From: a virus
IMG/VR virus record: IMGVR_UViG_3300042691_054929
Location: 1 to 52,243 of that record
Direction: 5' to 3' (one strand)
DNA: 52,243 nt
Below the pieces are notes generated by a model that saw nothing but the letters and a program-made list of their open reading frames with translations, had not been told where the DNA came from and did not search any database. The translations under genes were made by a program, and so were the position numbers. Position 1 is the stretch's first letter; each line of letters opens with the position of its first letter. Of the stretch, positions 7,068-14,445 are shown in pieces.

Positions 7068-8002
7068 CTCTCAGCCTCCACCATCTCGGCGATCAACGCC
7101 TCGAACGAAACTTCGGGCTTCCAGCCCAGGTCCTTGCGGATGGCCGACGAGTCGCCGCACAAGCGGTAGACCTCGGTCGGCCGATTCTCGGCGACGTCCC
7201 ACGTCACCGGGAAGTTGTTGCCGGAGATGCGCCGCGCGGTCTCGACAAGTTCTTCCACCGTACGTGTTGTACCAGTTGCAACGACGTAGTCAACAGGTTC
7301 TTCCGCTTGCAGCATCATCCACATGGCGCGGACGTAGTCGCGAGCGTGTCCCCAATCGCGCATGGTGTTGCGGCTTCCGAGGCACACGTGGGCGCCCCGC
7401 GCGGCCGCGCGGCAGACCTTGCGCGTCACGAAGTTCGGTCCACGACGCGGGGACTCGTGGTTGAACAAGAAGCCGGCCACCGAGAAGTTGCCGCGCTCGC
7501 GGTCGTTCTGCACGGCGTAGTGGGCGGCTGCCTTGGCCACGCCGTACGGTGACCGTGGATGCAACGGCGTCGACTCGTCTTGCCACGCGTCGAGGCCACC
7601 GAACAACTCGGAGGTCGACGCTTGGTAGAAGCGGCAGTCGTCGCCGTGAACCTCGCGAACGGCGTTCAGGAGGTTGATGGCGCCCACCGCGTTCACGGCG
7701 TGCGTCAACGACGGCTGCTCGAACGATAACCCCACATGCGACTGCGCGGCCAGGTTGTAGACCTCGTCGGGGCAGGACTCCTCGACGGCCTTGCGCAACG
7801 ACGCCTCGTCGGTCAAGTCGCCCGTGACGACCTCGAAGTTCGGGTGCTCGAAGGCCGTGGGCGGCAGCACGCCGAGGCGACCCTCACGCGCCGACACCGA
7901 CGGCCGCACGAGGCCGTAGACGCGGTAGCCCTTGTCGAGGAGCAACTCCGCCAGGTACGAGCCGTCCTGGCCAGTCACGCCGGTCACGAGTGCGCGCTTC
8001 AT
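7064..8002 (-). CDS. gmd: GDP-mannose 4,6-dehydratase
   Basis: 312 residues from ATG 8002. An extended short-chain dehydrogenase with the NAD(P) motif ALVTGVTGQDGSYLAELLL (residues 4-22), STSELFG (catalytic Ser/Thr and Glu), and SPYGVAKAAAHYAV carrying the YxxxK pair. NHESPRRG and RDWGHARDYV are specific to GDP-mannose 4,6-dehydratases. It converts GDP-mannose to GDP-4-keto-6-deoxymannose, precursor of fucose, rhamnose or perosamine-type sugars. It is slightly shorter than bacterial enzymes (about 340-370). Next to two-domain glycosyltransferase and HAD genes, it implies a phage-encoded sugar pathway for virion, DNA or host-surface glycosylation. Confidence 0.92.
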   Translation of the reverse strand: MKRALVTGVTGQDGSYLAELLLDKGYRVYGLVRPSVSAREGRLGVLPPTAFEHPNFEVVTGDLTDEASLRKAVEESCPDEVYNLAAQSHVGLSFEQPSLTHAVNAVGAINLLNAVREVHGDDCRFYQASTSELFGGLDAWQDESTPLHPRSPYGVAKAAAHYAVQNDRERGNFSVAGFLFNHESPRRGPNFVTRKVCRAAARGAHVCLGSRNTMRDWGHARDYVRAMWMMLQAEEPVDYVVATGTTRTVEELVETARRISGNNFPVTWDVAENRPTEVYRLCGDSSAIRKDLGWKPEVSFEALIAEMVEAER

Positions 8003-9372
8003 TCGACACCTGTGTCGGAGAAGGTCCGCACACCGGCCACGATGGCCCACGCGCGGTTGAGGGCAGTCGCGACCTCGTCGATGGGCGTGTCGACCGTGAT
8101 GCCGGAGAGCGTGCGGACGAGGATGCGCATGCCGAGGGCGCGGATGGCCTCGTTGTCGTCCGTCGGCGGGGGCGGGGGCGGGGGCGTGGTGACCGTGAAG
8201 GCCACGGGCAGCGGTTCGACGACCGGCTCCAAGCACGCGTTGTCGGTCGGCGGTTGCGAGGGCACCTCGACCGGTGCGTCGACCTTCGGGGCGTTCTTCG
8301 AGCCCTTCGGGCGACCGCGGCCGCGCTTGGTCTCGACGGCCGGGGGCGGCGGGGGATCGTTGGCCGACACGTTCGGGCGGGCGTCGGGCGGCACCACCTG
8401 GACGGCGATGGTCGTGTCGGGCTTGAGCGCTTCGAGGAGCGGCATCGTCGGCGGCGTGTGCAGCGGCTGCGGGGCGGCCGGCGCCGCCTCGGGCGGCAAC
8501 GCAGCCGGCTCGAAGGTCATGGCGGGGAGGGAGGCGAGAGCGGCGAGGGCATCGAGGGACACGGGTGGGGACTCCTTTGTTTTCTTCTTCGGTGCGTCGG
8601 GGCAGTGCTCGCGGTACGGACAAGGCCCGTACTTGAAACACGCTTCCGGGTTCGCCAAGACCTCAAGCGCCTTGGCTTTCTTCACCGTAAGCGCTGCCAT
8701 TTCGCGGACAAGCGGATCCAACTGCGCGAGGCCAACTTCGACCGCGCCCGCAGGCACGGACCACGGCGCGGTGTGCGACGCGGCAGGGCGGTGCGTCGGC
8801 TCCTCGCGTACCGCGTAGATCCACGTCAGGTCCGTCTCGGTGGTCGGCGGCAGGCCGTGATCTTGCGCAACCAGGCTCGCACCGAGCGGGTAGACCACGC
8901 CTTGGGGGCCGGCCTTGACGTCGTCCGCGCGCTTGAAGCCCTGCTTCGACGACACGGTCTTGAAGTCGATGACCTGCGGTCGCGTCGGATCCGACAAGTC
9001 CAGCAAGTCGATGATGCCTCGGATCCAAATGGGCGGCTCGGTGTTCGGCCACACGAAGTTGAACGGCACCTCGGAGAACGCGGCGGACTTGCCCGGCACG
9101 ATGCCTCGGTCCTTCAGCGCTTGTACCAAGGCTTTCGCCGGGGCCGACTTCGGTTCCTCGACGAGGCCGTTGACCCACTCCTCGACCTCTTTGTGGATGG
9201 CGGTGCCCGCGTTGGCCGACGCCGACTCGGGGCGTTTGAGGCCGTCGAGTTTGTCGAAGGCCCACTTCCGCTTGCAGTCCTGGAACGTCGCGAGTTGCGA
9301 CGGCGACAGGGCTATCCTTTTGGTTGGAGCAGGTTCCACTCCGTCGAGAACTTCTCCGCCACTTTTCTCCAA
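7999..9372 (-). CDS. PD-(D/E)XK nuclease (Cas4/AddB-like) with Pro-rich, AT-hook C-terminus
   Basis: 457 residues from a TTG at 9372; a GTG at 9339 would shorten the 61-nt overlap with the upstream gene. The nuclease domain (about 20-260) shows Cys33 in FQDCKRKW, AGTAIHKEVEEW, IRGIIDLLDLS and VIDFKT (Asp136, Lys138), then Cys245, Cys251 and Cys257 (CFKYGPCPYREHC). One N-terminal plus three C-terminal cysteines is the 4Fe-4S arrangement of Cas4/AddB nucleases. Residues ~270-410 are proline-rich and low complexity, with an AT-hook (KRGRGRPKGSKN, 349-360). The role is probably DNA end resection or recombination. Confidence 0.8.
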   Translation of the reverse strand: MEKSGGEVLDGVEPAPTKRIALSPSQLATFQDCKRKWAFDKLDGLKRPESASANAGTAIHKEVEEWVNGLVEEPKSAPAKALVQALKDRGIVPGKSAAFSEVPFNFVWPNTEPPIWIRGIIDLLDLSDPTRPQVIDFKTVSSKQGFKRADDVKAGPQGVVYPLGASLVAQDHGLPPTTETDLTWIYAVREEPTHRPAASHTAPWSVPAGAVEVGLAQLDPLVREMAALTVKKAKALEVLANPEACFKYGPCPYREHCPDAPKKKTKESPPVSLDALAALASLPAMTFEPAALPPEAAPAAPQPLHTPPTMPLLEALKPDTTIAVQVVPPDARPNVSANDPPPPPAVETKRGRGRPKGSKNAPKVDAPVEVPSQPPTDNACLEPVVEPLPVAFTVTTPPPPPPPTDDNEAIRALGMRILVRTLSGITVDTPIDEVATALNRAWAIVAGVRTFSDTGVE

Positions 9373-11549
9373 GATGAACGCTCCAACTGTGCCTGTGCCC
9401 GAGCGACGCGGACCTCGACGGGTTCCGGGTTCGCCAACAACTCGACGAGCTTCGACTTGTAGCCGTTGGTGTCGCCGTGGTCAACGAAAATCGCCTCGGG
9501 GCACGTTTCGGGCAGCGCGCCGTTGCGGACGGTCAAGGGCGTAGCACCCGCGGCCGCAGCCTTCATCAGCGAGATGCACGACGTCTCGACGCCAACGTTC
9601 TCGAAGTGCGAGTACGCCCACACGTTGCAGCCGGCCAAGGCTTCGACGACCTTCGCGGGGGCGACGCCGCCGTGGTGCACCACGCGGCAGCCGAGCGCTT
9701 GCACTTCGGCGAGGCGGTCGACGATGGCCTTGTGGAACTTCGGCTGGTGCTGCGCGACCATGGACCAGTCGTAGTAGATGTCGAGGTACGCGTCGGGGTT
9801 CGCGGCCTGCACTTCGGGCCACATCGCCAGCAGCGTCGCAAGTCCCCGCGTCGGGCACGACGAGTACACCACGCGGTTCTTGTCGCGCGGGCCTGCCGCC
9901 AGGCCGTCGAAGTCGGCGGCGACGATCCCGTTCGCGAGGACCTTGATGTTCTTGTGGTCGGCGCCGGTCTCAGCGACGATCTTCCGCTTGTGGTGCTCGC
10001 TCAACACGAGCACGGAGTTGACCATCTGCGGGATGGCCTTGGCGGCGTCGGGGTGGGCGCCGAGGCTCTGGTCGTGCAGCCACAACGACGAGCGGTGGAT
10101 GCCGCTGAACAGCACCGCGCTCTCGTCGCCGTTCTCGCGGCGCTCCCGCATCGCTTGCTGGTGGTCGGCGAGGCGGAGGACCAACCCGGTGTCGCGCCAC
10201 ACCACCAACGTGCCGTGCTCGTCGTGGGGGTTGAACTCGGTGATGGCCCGCCACTCGACGCCGTCGATGATGGAGCCCGGCACCGTCAACGGAGGCAGCA
10301 CGCCGAACACGCGGACGTTGCGGCCTTGGGCGGCGAGTTCACGCGTGAGGTGAACGACTGCCTCCTCGGAGCCGCCGAGCATGGCCTTGCCGGAGTTGCC
10401 GTCGAAGGGCTGCGGCGTGCCGGGCACGACGATCGTGATGCGGTTGATGTCCGCGCGGATCTTGTTCAGCGTCGCCGCGACGGCTTCGTGGCTGCGGAGG
10501 TCGCCACGGATGTTGTTGATGGCGCGTTCGACCTCGCGGGCGGGGCGCTTGACTTGCCACGCGGCATCGGCCAACGCGGCCGGCGCGATGCACTTCTCGA
10601 ACAAGAAGCCCTCGTGCGTCGTCTGCTCCGGCAGGTAGTGGCCGACGGTCTGGCGCTCGATGACCTCGTCGTAGCGGTGCATGCCGCTCAAGATCAGCGC
10701 CTCGTACGACGGGCCGGCCTTCTTCGCGTGTTGCAGAGCGCCTTCGAGGTCGCCCTTGTGCGCGACGAACCGCGCCACCTCGGACCACGCCTGGCGGCCT
10801 TCGGGGAGTTGCGGGTAGTGGGTGCCGACCTCGATCAGGTACGGCAGGGCGTCGTCGAAGCGGCGCTCGATCTTCGGGATCATCGCGATGGTCCGCGCGA
10901 GGCGGGCCTTATACGCCGGGTCGGTCGTCGTTGCGTACTCGCGCTCGGCGATCCGCGCGTTGCGGCGGAGGGCGGCCTCTTTCTCGGCCGGCGACTTGCG
11001 GCGGTGGAAGACCGTGACCTCGCGGATGATGCCGGCGTTCTCGCCCTCGGCACCCGCGTCGCCGTTGCACACGAGGCGCTCGTGGATCGCGTCCTCGAAC
11101 ATCCAGTCCGGCGTGTTGGGGCACAGCCGCATCGTGTTGAGGTTCTCGTCGACGTCGTAGCGGTAGGGCACGAACATCATGCGGACGTCGCCGCGGATGT
11201 TGGCCAGGATGTTCCGCAGGCGGTCGCCGTTCTCCAACACGTCGTCGGTGTCGAGGAACATGAACCACCGCGACTTGCCGAGGGTCATCTGGCGGCTGAC
11301 GTTGCGCGCCGTCGCGAAGTCGTCGACCCACTCGAAGTCCTGGACCGCGCCGTTGTGGCTCTTGAGGAACTTGTCGATGTGCTGCCGCGTGCCGTCCACC
11401 GAGCCGGTGTCGACGAACGCGTAGTAGTCGAAGTGTCCTCGGATGGAGTCCAAAAACGGCTTGATGGTCTCGATGTTGTCTCGAAAGATCACGCCGAGTG
11501 CGAGGGCCGGGAGGGGTTTTGACGCGAGGGGTTTGACGGGCTTCACCAT
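9312..11549 (-). CDS. Two-domain glycosyltransferase (GT2 + GT4-like), 745 aa
   Basis: Starts at ATG 11549, 9 nt after a TACAAT box. The N-terminal ~230 residues are a GT2 domain: LALGVIFRDNIETIKPFLDS, YAFVDTGSVDGTRQ, and the DxD metal site MFLDTDDVLENGDR. The middle (about 230-400) is helical and repeat-like (TPR-type), with EGRQAWSEVARFVAHKGDLE. The C-terminal ~330 residues are a GT-B/GT4-like domain with KAMLGGSEEAVVHLTRELAA, VVYSSCPTRGLATLLAMWPE and SLMKAAAAGATPLTVRNGAL. The tandem could add two sugars in succession. It is the first gene of the leftward arm, ahead of gmd, which could supply donor precursor. Confidence 0.85.
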   Translation of the reverse strand: MVKPVKPLASKPLPALALGVIFRDNIETIKPFLDSIRGHFDYYAFVDTGSVDGTRQHIDKFLKSHNGAVQDFEWVDDFATARNVSRQMTLGKSRWFMFLDTDDVLENGDRLRNILANIRGDVRMMFVPYRYDVDENLNTMRLCPNTPDWMFEDAIHERLVCNGDAGAEGENAGIIREVTVFHRRKSPAEKEAALRRNARIAEREYATTTDPAYKARLARTIAMIPKIERRFDDALPYLIEVGTHYPQLPEGRQAWSEVARFVAHKGDLEGALQHAKKAGPSYEALILSGMHRYDEVIERQTVGHYLPEQTTHEGFLFEKCIAPAALADAAWQVKRPAREVERAINNIRGDLRSHEAVAATLNKIRADINRITIVVPGTPQPFDGNSGKAMLGGSEEAVVHLTRELAAQGRNVRVFGVLPPLTVPGSIIDGVEWRAITEFNPHDEHGTLVVWRDTGLVLRLADHQQAMRERRENGDESAVLFSGIHRSSLWLHDQSLGAHPDAAKAIPQMVNSVLVLSEHHKRKIVAETGADHKNIKVLANGIVAADFDGLAAGPRDKNRVVYSSCPTRGLATLLAMWPEVQAANPDAYLDIYYDWSMVAQHQPKFHKAIVDRLAEVQALGCRVVHHGGVAPAKVVEALAGCNVWAYSHFENVGVETSCISLMKAAAAGATPLTVRNGALPETCPEAIFVDHGDTNGYKSKLVELLANPEPVEVRVARAQAQLERSSWRKVAEKFSTEWNLLQPKG

Positions 11550-11558
11550 GGGAACCGC

Positions 11559-11588
11559 ATTGTATGCGCACCCGTTTGGACGTGTCAA
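11559..11588 (-). promoter_or_regulatory. Strong sigma70-type promoter for the left arm
   Basis: Minus strand TTGACA (11588-11583), 18-nt spacer, TACAAT (11564-11559). This is the best consensus match in the window. The hexamer ends 9 nt before the ATG at 11549, so the 5' leader would be only a few bases. Confidence 0.75.
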
Positions 11589-11598
11589 GATCAGATCC

Positions 11599-13203
11599 AT
11601 GGTCCGTCGAACAAAAACCGAGAGCAAGCCCCAAGACCTCCTCGAAGCCGCCATCGAGGCCGAACTCGTCAAGCGAGACCGCACCGCTTTGGTGAGCGAT
11701 TTCAAGGCGTTCGTGAAGGCCGCCTGGCCGCACGTCGAGAACTTCCCGTTCAAGGAAGGCGTCCACGTCGACGCCATTTGTGAGCACATGCAGGCGGCCG
11801 GCGAGCGCCGAATCAAATCGTTGGTTATTAACGTTCCGCCGAGGCAAGGTAAAAGTACACTTTGTTCGGTGTTGTTCCCGGCGTGGATTCTTGCACGGAA
11901 TGCGAAGGAGACTTTGCTCCACGCATCGTACTCTCTAACGCTCGCCATCCGCGACTCCGTCAAGACCCGCACGCTCATCGAGTCGGACTGGTTCCGCGCG
12001 CGGTGGCCCGAGGTCTCGTTGCGCGAGGACCAAAACCTCAAGTCGTCGTTCCAGACGACGGTCGGCGGCGGCCGCATGACGACGTCCGTGGGCGGCACCG
12101 TCACCGGCCTCGGCGGCACGTTCCTCATCCTCGACGACCCGTTGAACGCGCAGGACGGCGACTCCGCCACGGTCCGCGAAGCCGCCAACCAGTGGTTCGC
12201 CGAGGCTTGGTACAACCGCATCAACGGCGACCCGGACCAGGCTGTTCGGATCGTCATCATGCAGCGCCTCCACGCGCGTGACGTCTCGGCGTTGTGCATC
12301 GACTCCGGGTGGGACCACCTCAACCTCCCCATGGAGTTCGAGGGCGAGATCAAGCCCACGTCGATCGGCTGGCACGACCCGCGTACCGAGTTCGGGCAGT
12401 TGCTGTGGCCGGACCAGTGGAACACCGAGGCGGTTGCGAAGCTGAAGAAGGCGCTCGGCCCCATGGCCTACGCCGGCCAGTACCAGCAGAACCCCGTGCC
12501 CCGCGGCGGCGGCACCATCAAGCGCGTGTGGCTGCGGTTCTGGTACGACCCCGCGCGCCTCGGCGGACCGCCTGACCCGGTCACGGCCCAACTCGAAGAC
12601 GGCACGTTCATCGAGTTGCCGCAGAAGGCGTGGGCGCCGCCGCAGGGCGCGACTTATGTAAACTCGTGGGACGTCGCGTTCAAGGGCGGCCCGAAGTCCG
12701 ACTTCGTCGTAGGCCAAGCCTGGCTCACGGAGGCGGGCAACGCCTACCTGGTCGACCAGGAACGCGGCCGCTGGGACTTCGTCGAAACCAAGGCCGCTGT
12801 GAAGCGCCTGCACAGCCGTTGCCGCGGGCTGCCGACTCTGGTCGAAGCGAAGGCGAACGGCGATGCCGTGATGACCGCCTTGCGGGAGGAGGACAACTTC
12901 ATCGGGTTGTTGCCGGTCGACCCGAAGGGCGACAAGTTCTCGCGGCTGTCGGCCGTAGCGCCGCTGTTCGCGGCGGGGACCGTGTGGCTGCCGCATCCGG
13001 CCATGGCACCGTGGGTGGGGTCCGAGTACATCCCCGAGATCACCACGGCGCCGCGCGGTCTCAACGACGACCAAGCCGACGCGTCCTCGCAGGCGTTGGC
13101 GCACATCAGCGCGTCCCCCGAGACGTTGGTCGACTTCGGTCACGATGCCCTGGATGGAGACGCATCGGAGATGCTCATCGAACCCTCGTACTGGCTCGAT
13201 TGA
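11599..13203 (+). CDS. terL: Terminase large subunit
   Basis: 534 residues from ATG 11599. The ATPase domain has a Walker A NVPPRQGKSTLCSVLFPAW (about 79-87), the adenine/arginine region, a Walker B TFLILDDPLN (about 174-181, followed by Asp instead of Glu) and a coupling-type segment AVRIVIMQRLHARD. The C-terminal RNase H-like nuclease begins with NSWDVAFKGG (about 356) and ends with DDQADASSQAL. It packages concatemeric DNA into proheads by ATP hydrolysis and cuts it. Unusually it lies 27 kb from portal and on the opposite strand from all other virion genes. No small terminase was recognised; one of the small plus-strand genes could serve. Confidence 0.95.
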   Translation: MVRRTKTESKPQDLLEAAIEAELVKRDRTALVSDFKAFVKAAWPHVENFPFKEGVHVDAICEHMQAAGERRIKSLVINVPPRQGKSTLCSVLFPAWILARNAKETLLHASYSLTLAIRDSVKTRTLIESDWFRARWPEVSLREDQNLKSSFQTTVGGGRMTTSVGGTVTGLGGTFLILDDPLNAQDGDSATVREAANQWFAEAWYNRINGDPDQAVRIVIMQRLHARDVSALCIDSGWDHLNLPMEFEGEIKPTSIGWHDPRTEFGQLLWPDQWNTEAVAKLKKALGPMAYAGQYQQNPVPRGGGTIKRVWLRFWYDPARLGGPPDPVTAQLEDGTFIELPQKAWAPPQGATYVNSWDVAFKGGPKSDFVVGQAWLTEAGNAYLVDQERGRWDFVETKAAVKRLHSRCRGLPTLVEAKANGDAVMTALREEDNFIGLLPVDPKGDKFSRLSAVAPLFAAGTVWLPHPAMAPWVGSEYIPEITTAPRGLNDDQADASSQALAHISASPETLVDFGHDALDGDASEMLIEPSYWLD

Positions 13204-13511
13204 CGCGTCGCGTCAACGATCTCAAAGATCGCCGGGTTGTTCGGGTCCGAGTTGACATAATCTGCTCGAACTGCGCCGTTCCGAGCGGACCGGAAGAATA
13301 CAGATCCGGATCCGTAGTTATAGTTAGATCGTCCGTTTTCGCGAAAACACCGCAATTCGGCTGCACTATAGTGCACATTCCGCATTGGGATGCGGAGGGC
13401 GTTTTTGAGTCGTTGCGCAAAAGTTGCGCTTGAAGCGCAAGCACGATCGTGCTTTTGAATCCTTTTCTGTCCGACGCTTGACCGTTTCGGCCTGGCGGCT
13501 ACGGTAGCGGC
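13204..13511. promoter_or_regulatory. Palindrome-rich non-coding control region A (308 bp)
   Basis: No gene seen. It contains inverted repeats TTGACGCG/CGCGTCAA (13200-13216), GTTTTCGCGAAAAC (13335-13348), TGCACTATAGTGCA (13362-13375), TTGCGCTT/AAGCGCAA (13424-13440) and AAGCACGATCGTGCTT (13439-13454). Three blocks (13232-13245, 13309-13335, 13453-13473) recur inverted in the 42.6-43.0 kb gap. It may be an origin, an operator cluster or a divergent regulatory region. The last palindrome followed by TTTT could weakly terminate terL transcription. Confidence 0.7.
13478..13505 (+). promoter_or_regulatory. Candidate promoter, leaderless type, for 13512 operon
   Basis: TTGACC (13478-13483), 16-nt spacer, TACGGT (13500-13505), then AGCGGC and ATG at 13512. 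The ACGGTAGCGGCATG segment is identical to that before the 3838 gene on the other strand. Confidence 0.65.
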
Positions 13512-13823
13512 ATGACGAATCCGAACCCCGATCGCCTCGAAGACCTCTGCGCCTGCTGGCGCGGCTTGGACAACGCCGCCACTTTCCCCACGCTTCGGGA
13601 GTGGTGGGCGAAGACGGGTCGCGGCGGCGACATGCTCTGGCTCGTCGACCGCGCCTATTCGCATGGCAGCCTCGGTAGCGTGCGCGCCCGTGCGGTGCTT
13701 GGCACCGACGCCCTCTCCGTCTTTGCGACCGCCGCCGTGCCGGCCGACGTCATCCGCGCTTCGATCACGATCGACGAAGTGTGTGCCTCCCTCAACCTCA
13801 ATCCCGACCAAGGTGTGACATGA
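13512..13823 (+). CDS. Hypothetical protein, 103 aa (paralogue of 17352-17657)
   Basis: Begins MTNPNPDRLEDLCACWRGLD and ends LNLNPDQGVT. The product at 17352-17657 has the same layout: NPNPARLDFFCACEAGLE, a shared LREWW segment, ASITIDEVCA versus LTIDAVCA, and DPDQGV at the end. So the two genes are a duplication. CxC near the N-terminus is kept. First gene of its operon with a leaderless-type start. Function unknown. Confidence 0.7.
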   Translation: MTNPNPDRLEDLCACWRGLDNAATFPTLREWWAKTGRGGDMLWLVDRAYSHGSLGSVRARAVLGTDALSVFATAAVPADVIRASITIDEVCASLNLNPDQGVT

Positions 13824-14149
13824 CCGAATCTTCCATCTCCTCCGCGCTCACCGCCTGGTACCGCAACCGCTTCGGCGGCGGTTGGGGCTGGCTCGAAGAG
13901 CCCGAGGTCCGCGTCTTTCGCCGGGACTACGCCAGATACGAGATCGAGTTCACGCAGATGTACGACGCACTCGACCGCTTCGCCTTCGAGGACTTGGAGG
14001 TGTTGTCGCGCGTCTTCGGCACCAAGAACATCAACTTCGGCGACGACGTGTCGGTGCCCGGTTGCGAGACGTGCGACTACTACTCGCGCTACGGCTTCTC
14101 GGTCATGGTCCGCGACGCCACGAAGGTCGACTTGGGGGTGCTCGATTGA
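13820..14149 (+). CDS. Hypothetical protein, 109 aa
   Basis: ATG at 13820 overlaps the preceding stop (ATGA). Aromatic and acidic: YRNRFGGGWGWLEEPEVRVF and FTQMYDALDRFAFEDLEVL. A CETCDYYSRYG segment holds a lone CxxC pair. No family recognised. Translationally coupled to both neighbours. Confidence 0.65.
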   Translation: MTESSISSALTAWYRNRFGGGWGWLEEPEVRVFRRDYARYEIEFTQMYDALDRFAFEDLEVLSRVFGTKNINFGDDVSVPGCETCDYYSRYGFSVMVRDATKVDLGVLD

Positions 14150-14445
14150 AGCCGTGGTCGTTCGACCACCTCGACCCTGACGTGCGGGAGTACATCGGCG
14201 ACCACCCACCCGAGGTGGAGTTCGCCGTCGCCGCCGTCATCGACCAGGATTCCGACGAGTACCCCCCTACCTACGACGAGGCCGTGGCCATCGTGGCGGC
14301 CAAGTATGATCTCAACAAGGACTCGGTGGACGCGTGGCTGAGGCAGTCGCGGTTGGTGCGAAAGGTCACGAAGTGTCTGAAGCAGGGAAGGGAATTGCGC
14401 AACTTGCCGTGGGTCCGATGGCTGCGGCGGATGTCGCTGCTCTAG
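14146..14445 (+). CDS. Hypothetical protein, 99 aa
   Basis: Starts at TTG 14146 within TTGA overlapping the upstream stop (LKPWSFDHLDPDVREYIGD). Acidic first half, helical second half with a basic end. Its last ~25 codons overlap the primase-helicase gene in another frame, so either the stop region is compressed or the downstream gene starts later. Confidence 0.55.
   Translation: MKPWSFDHLDPDVREYIGDHPPEVEFAVAAVIDQDSDEYPPTYDEAVAIVAAKYDLNKDSVDAWLRQSRLVRKVTKCLKQGRELRNLPWVRWLRRMSLL

Noticed and set aside
9477-11522. 681-codon open frame antisense to the glycosyltransferase
   Set aside because: High-GC shadow: Arg/Val/Asp-rich, no start context, and the minus frame has clear GT motifs.
13175-13444. 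Minus-strand frame sharing 'K(T/S)DDLTI(T/V)TD' with one at 42747-42977
   Set aside because: The shared peptide comes from the conserved 27-nt DNA block, read in both; flanks do not align, so it is a DNA element, not a gene family.
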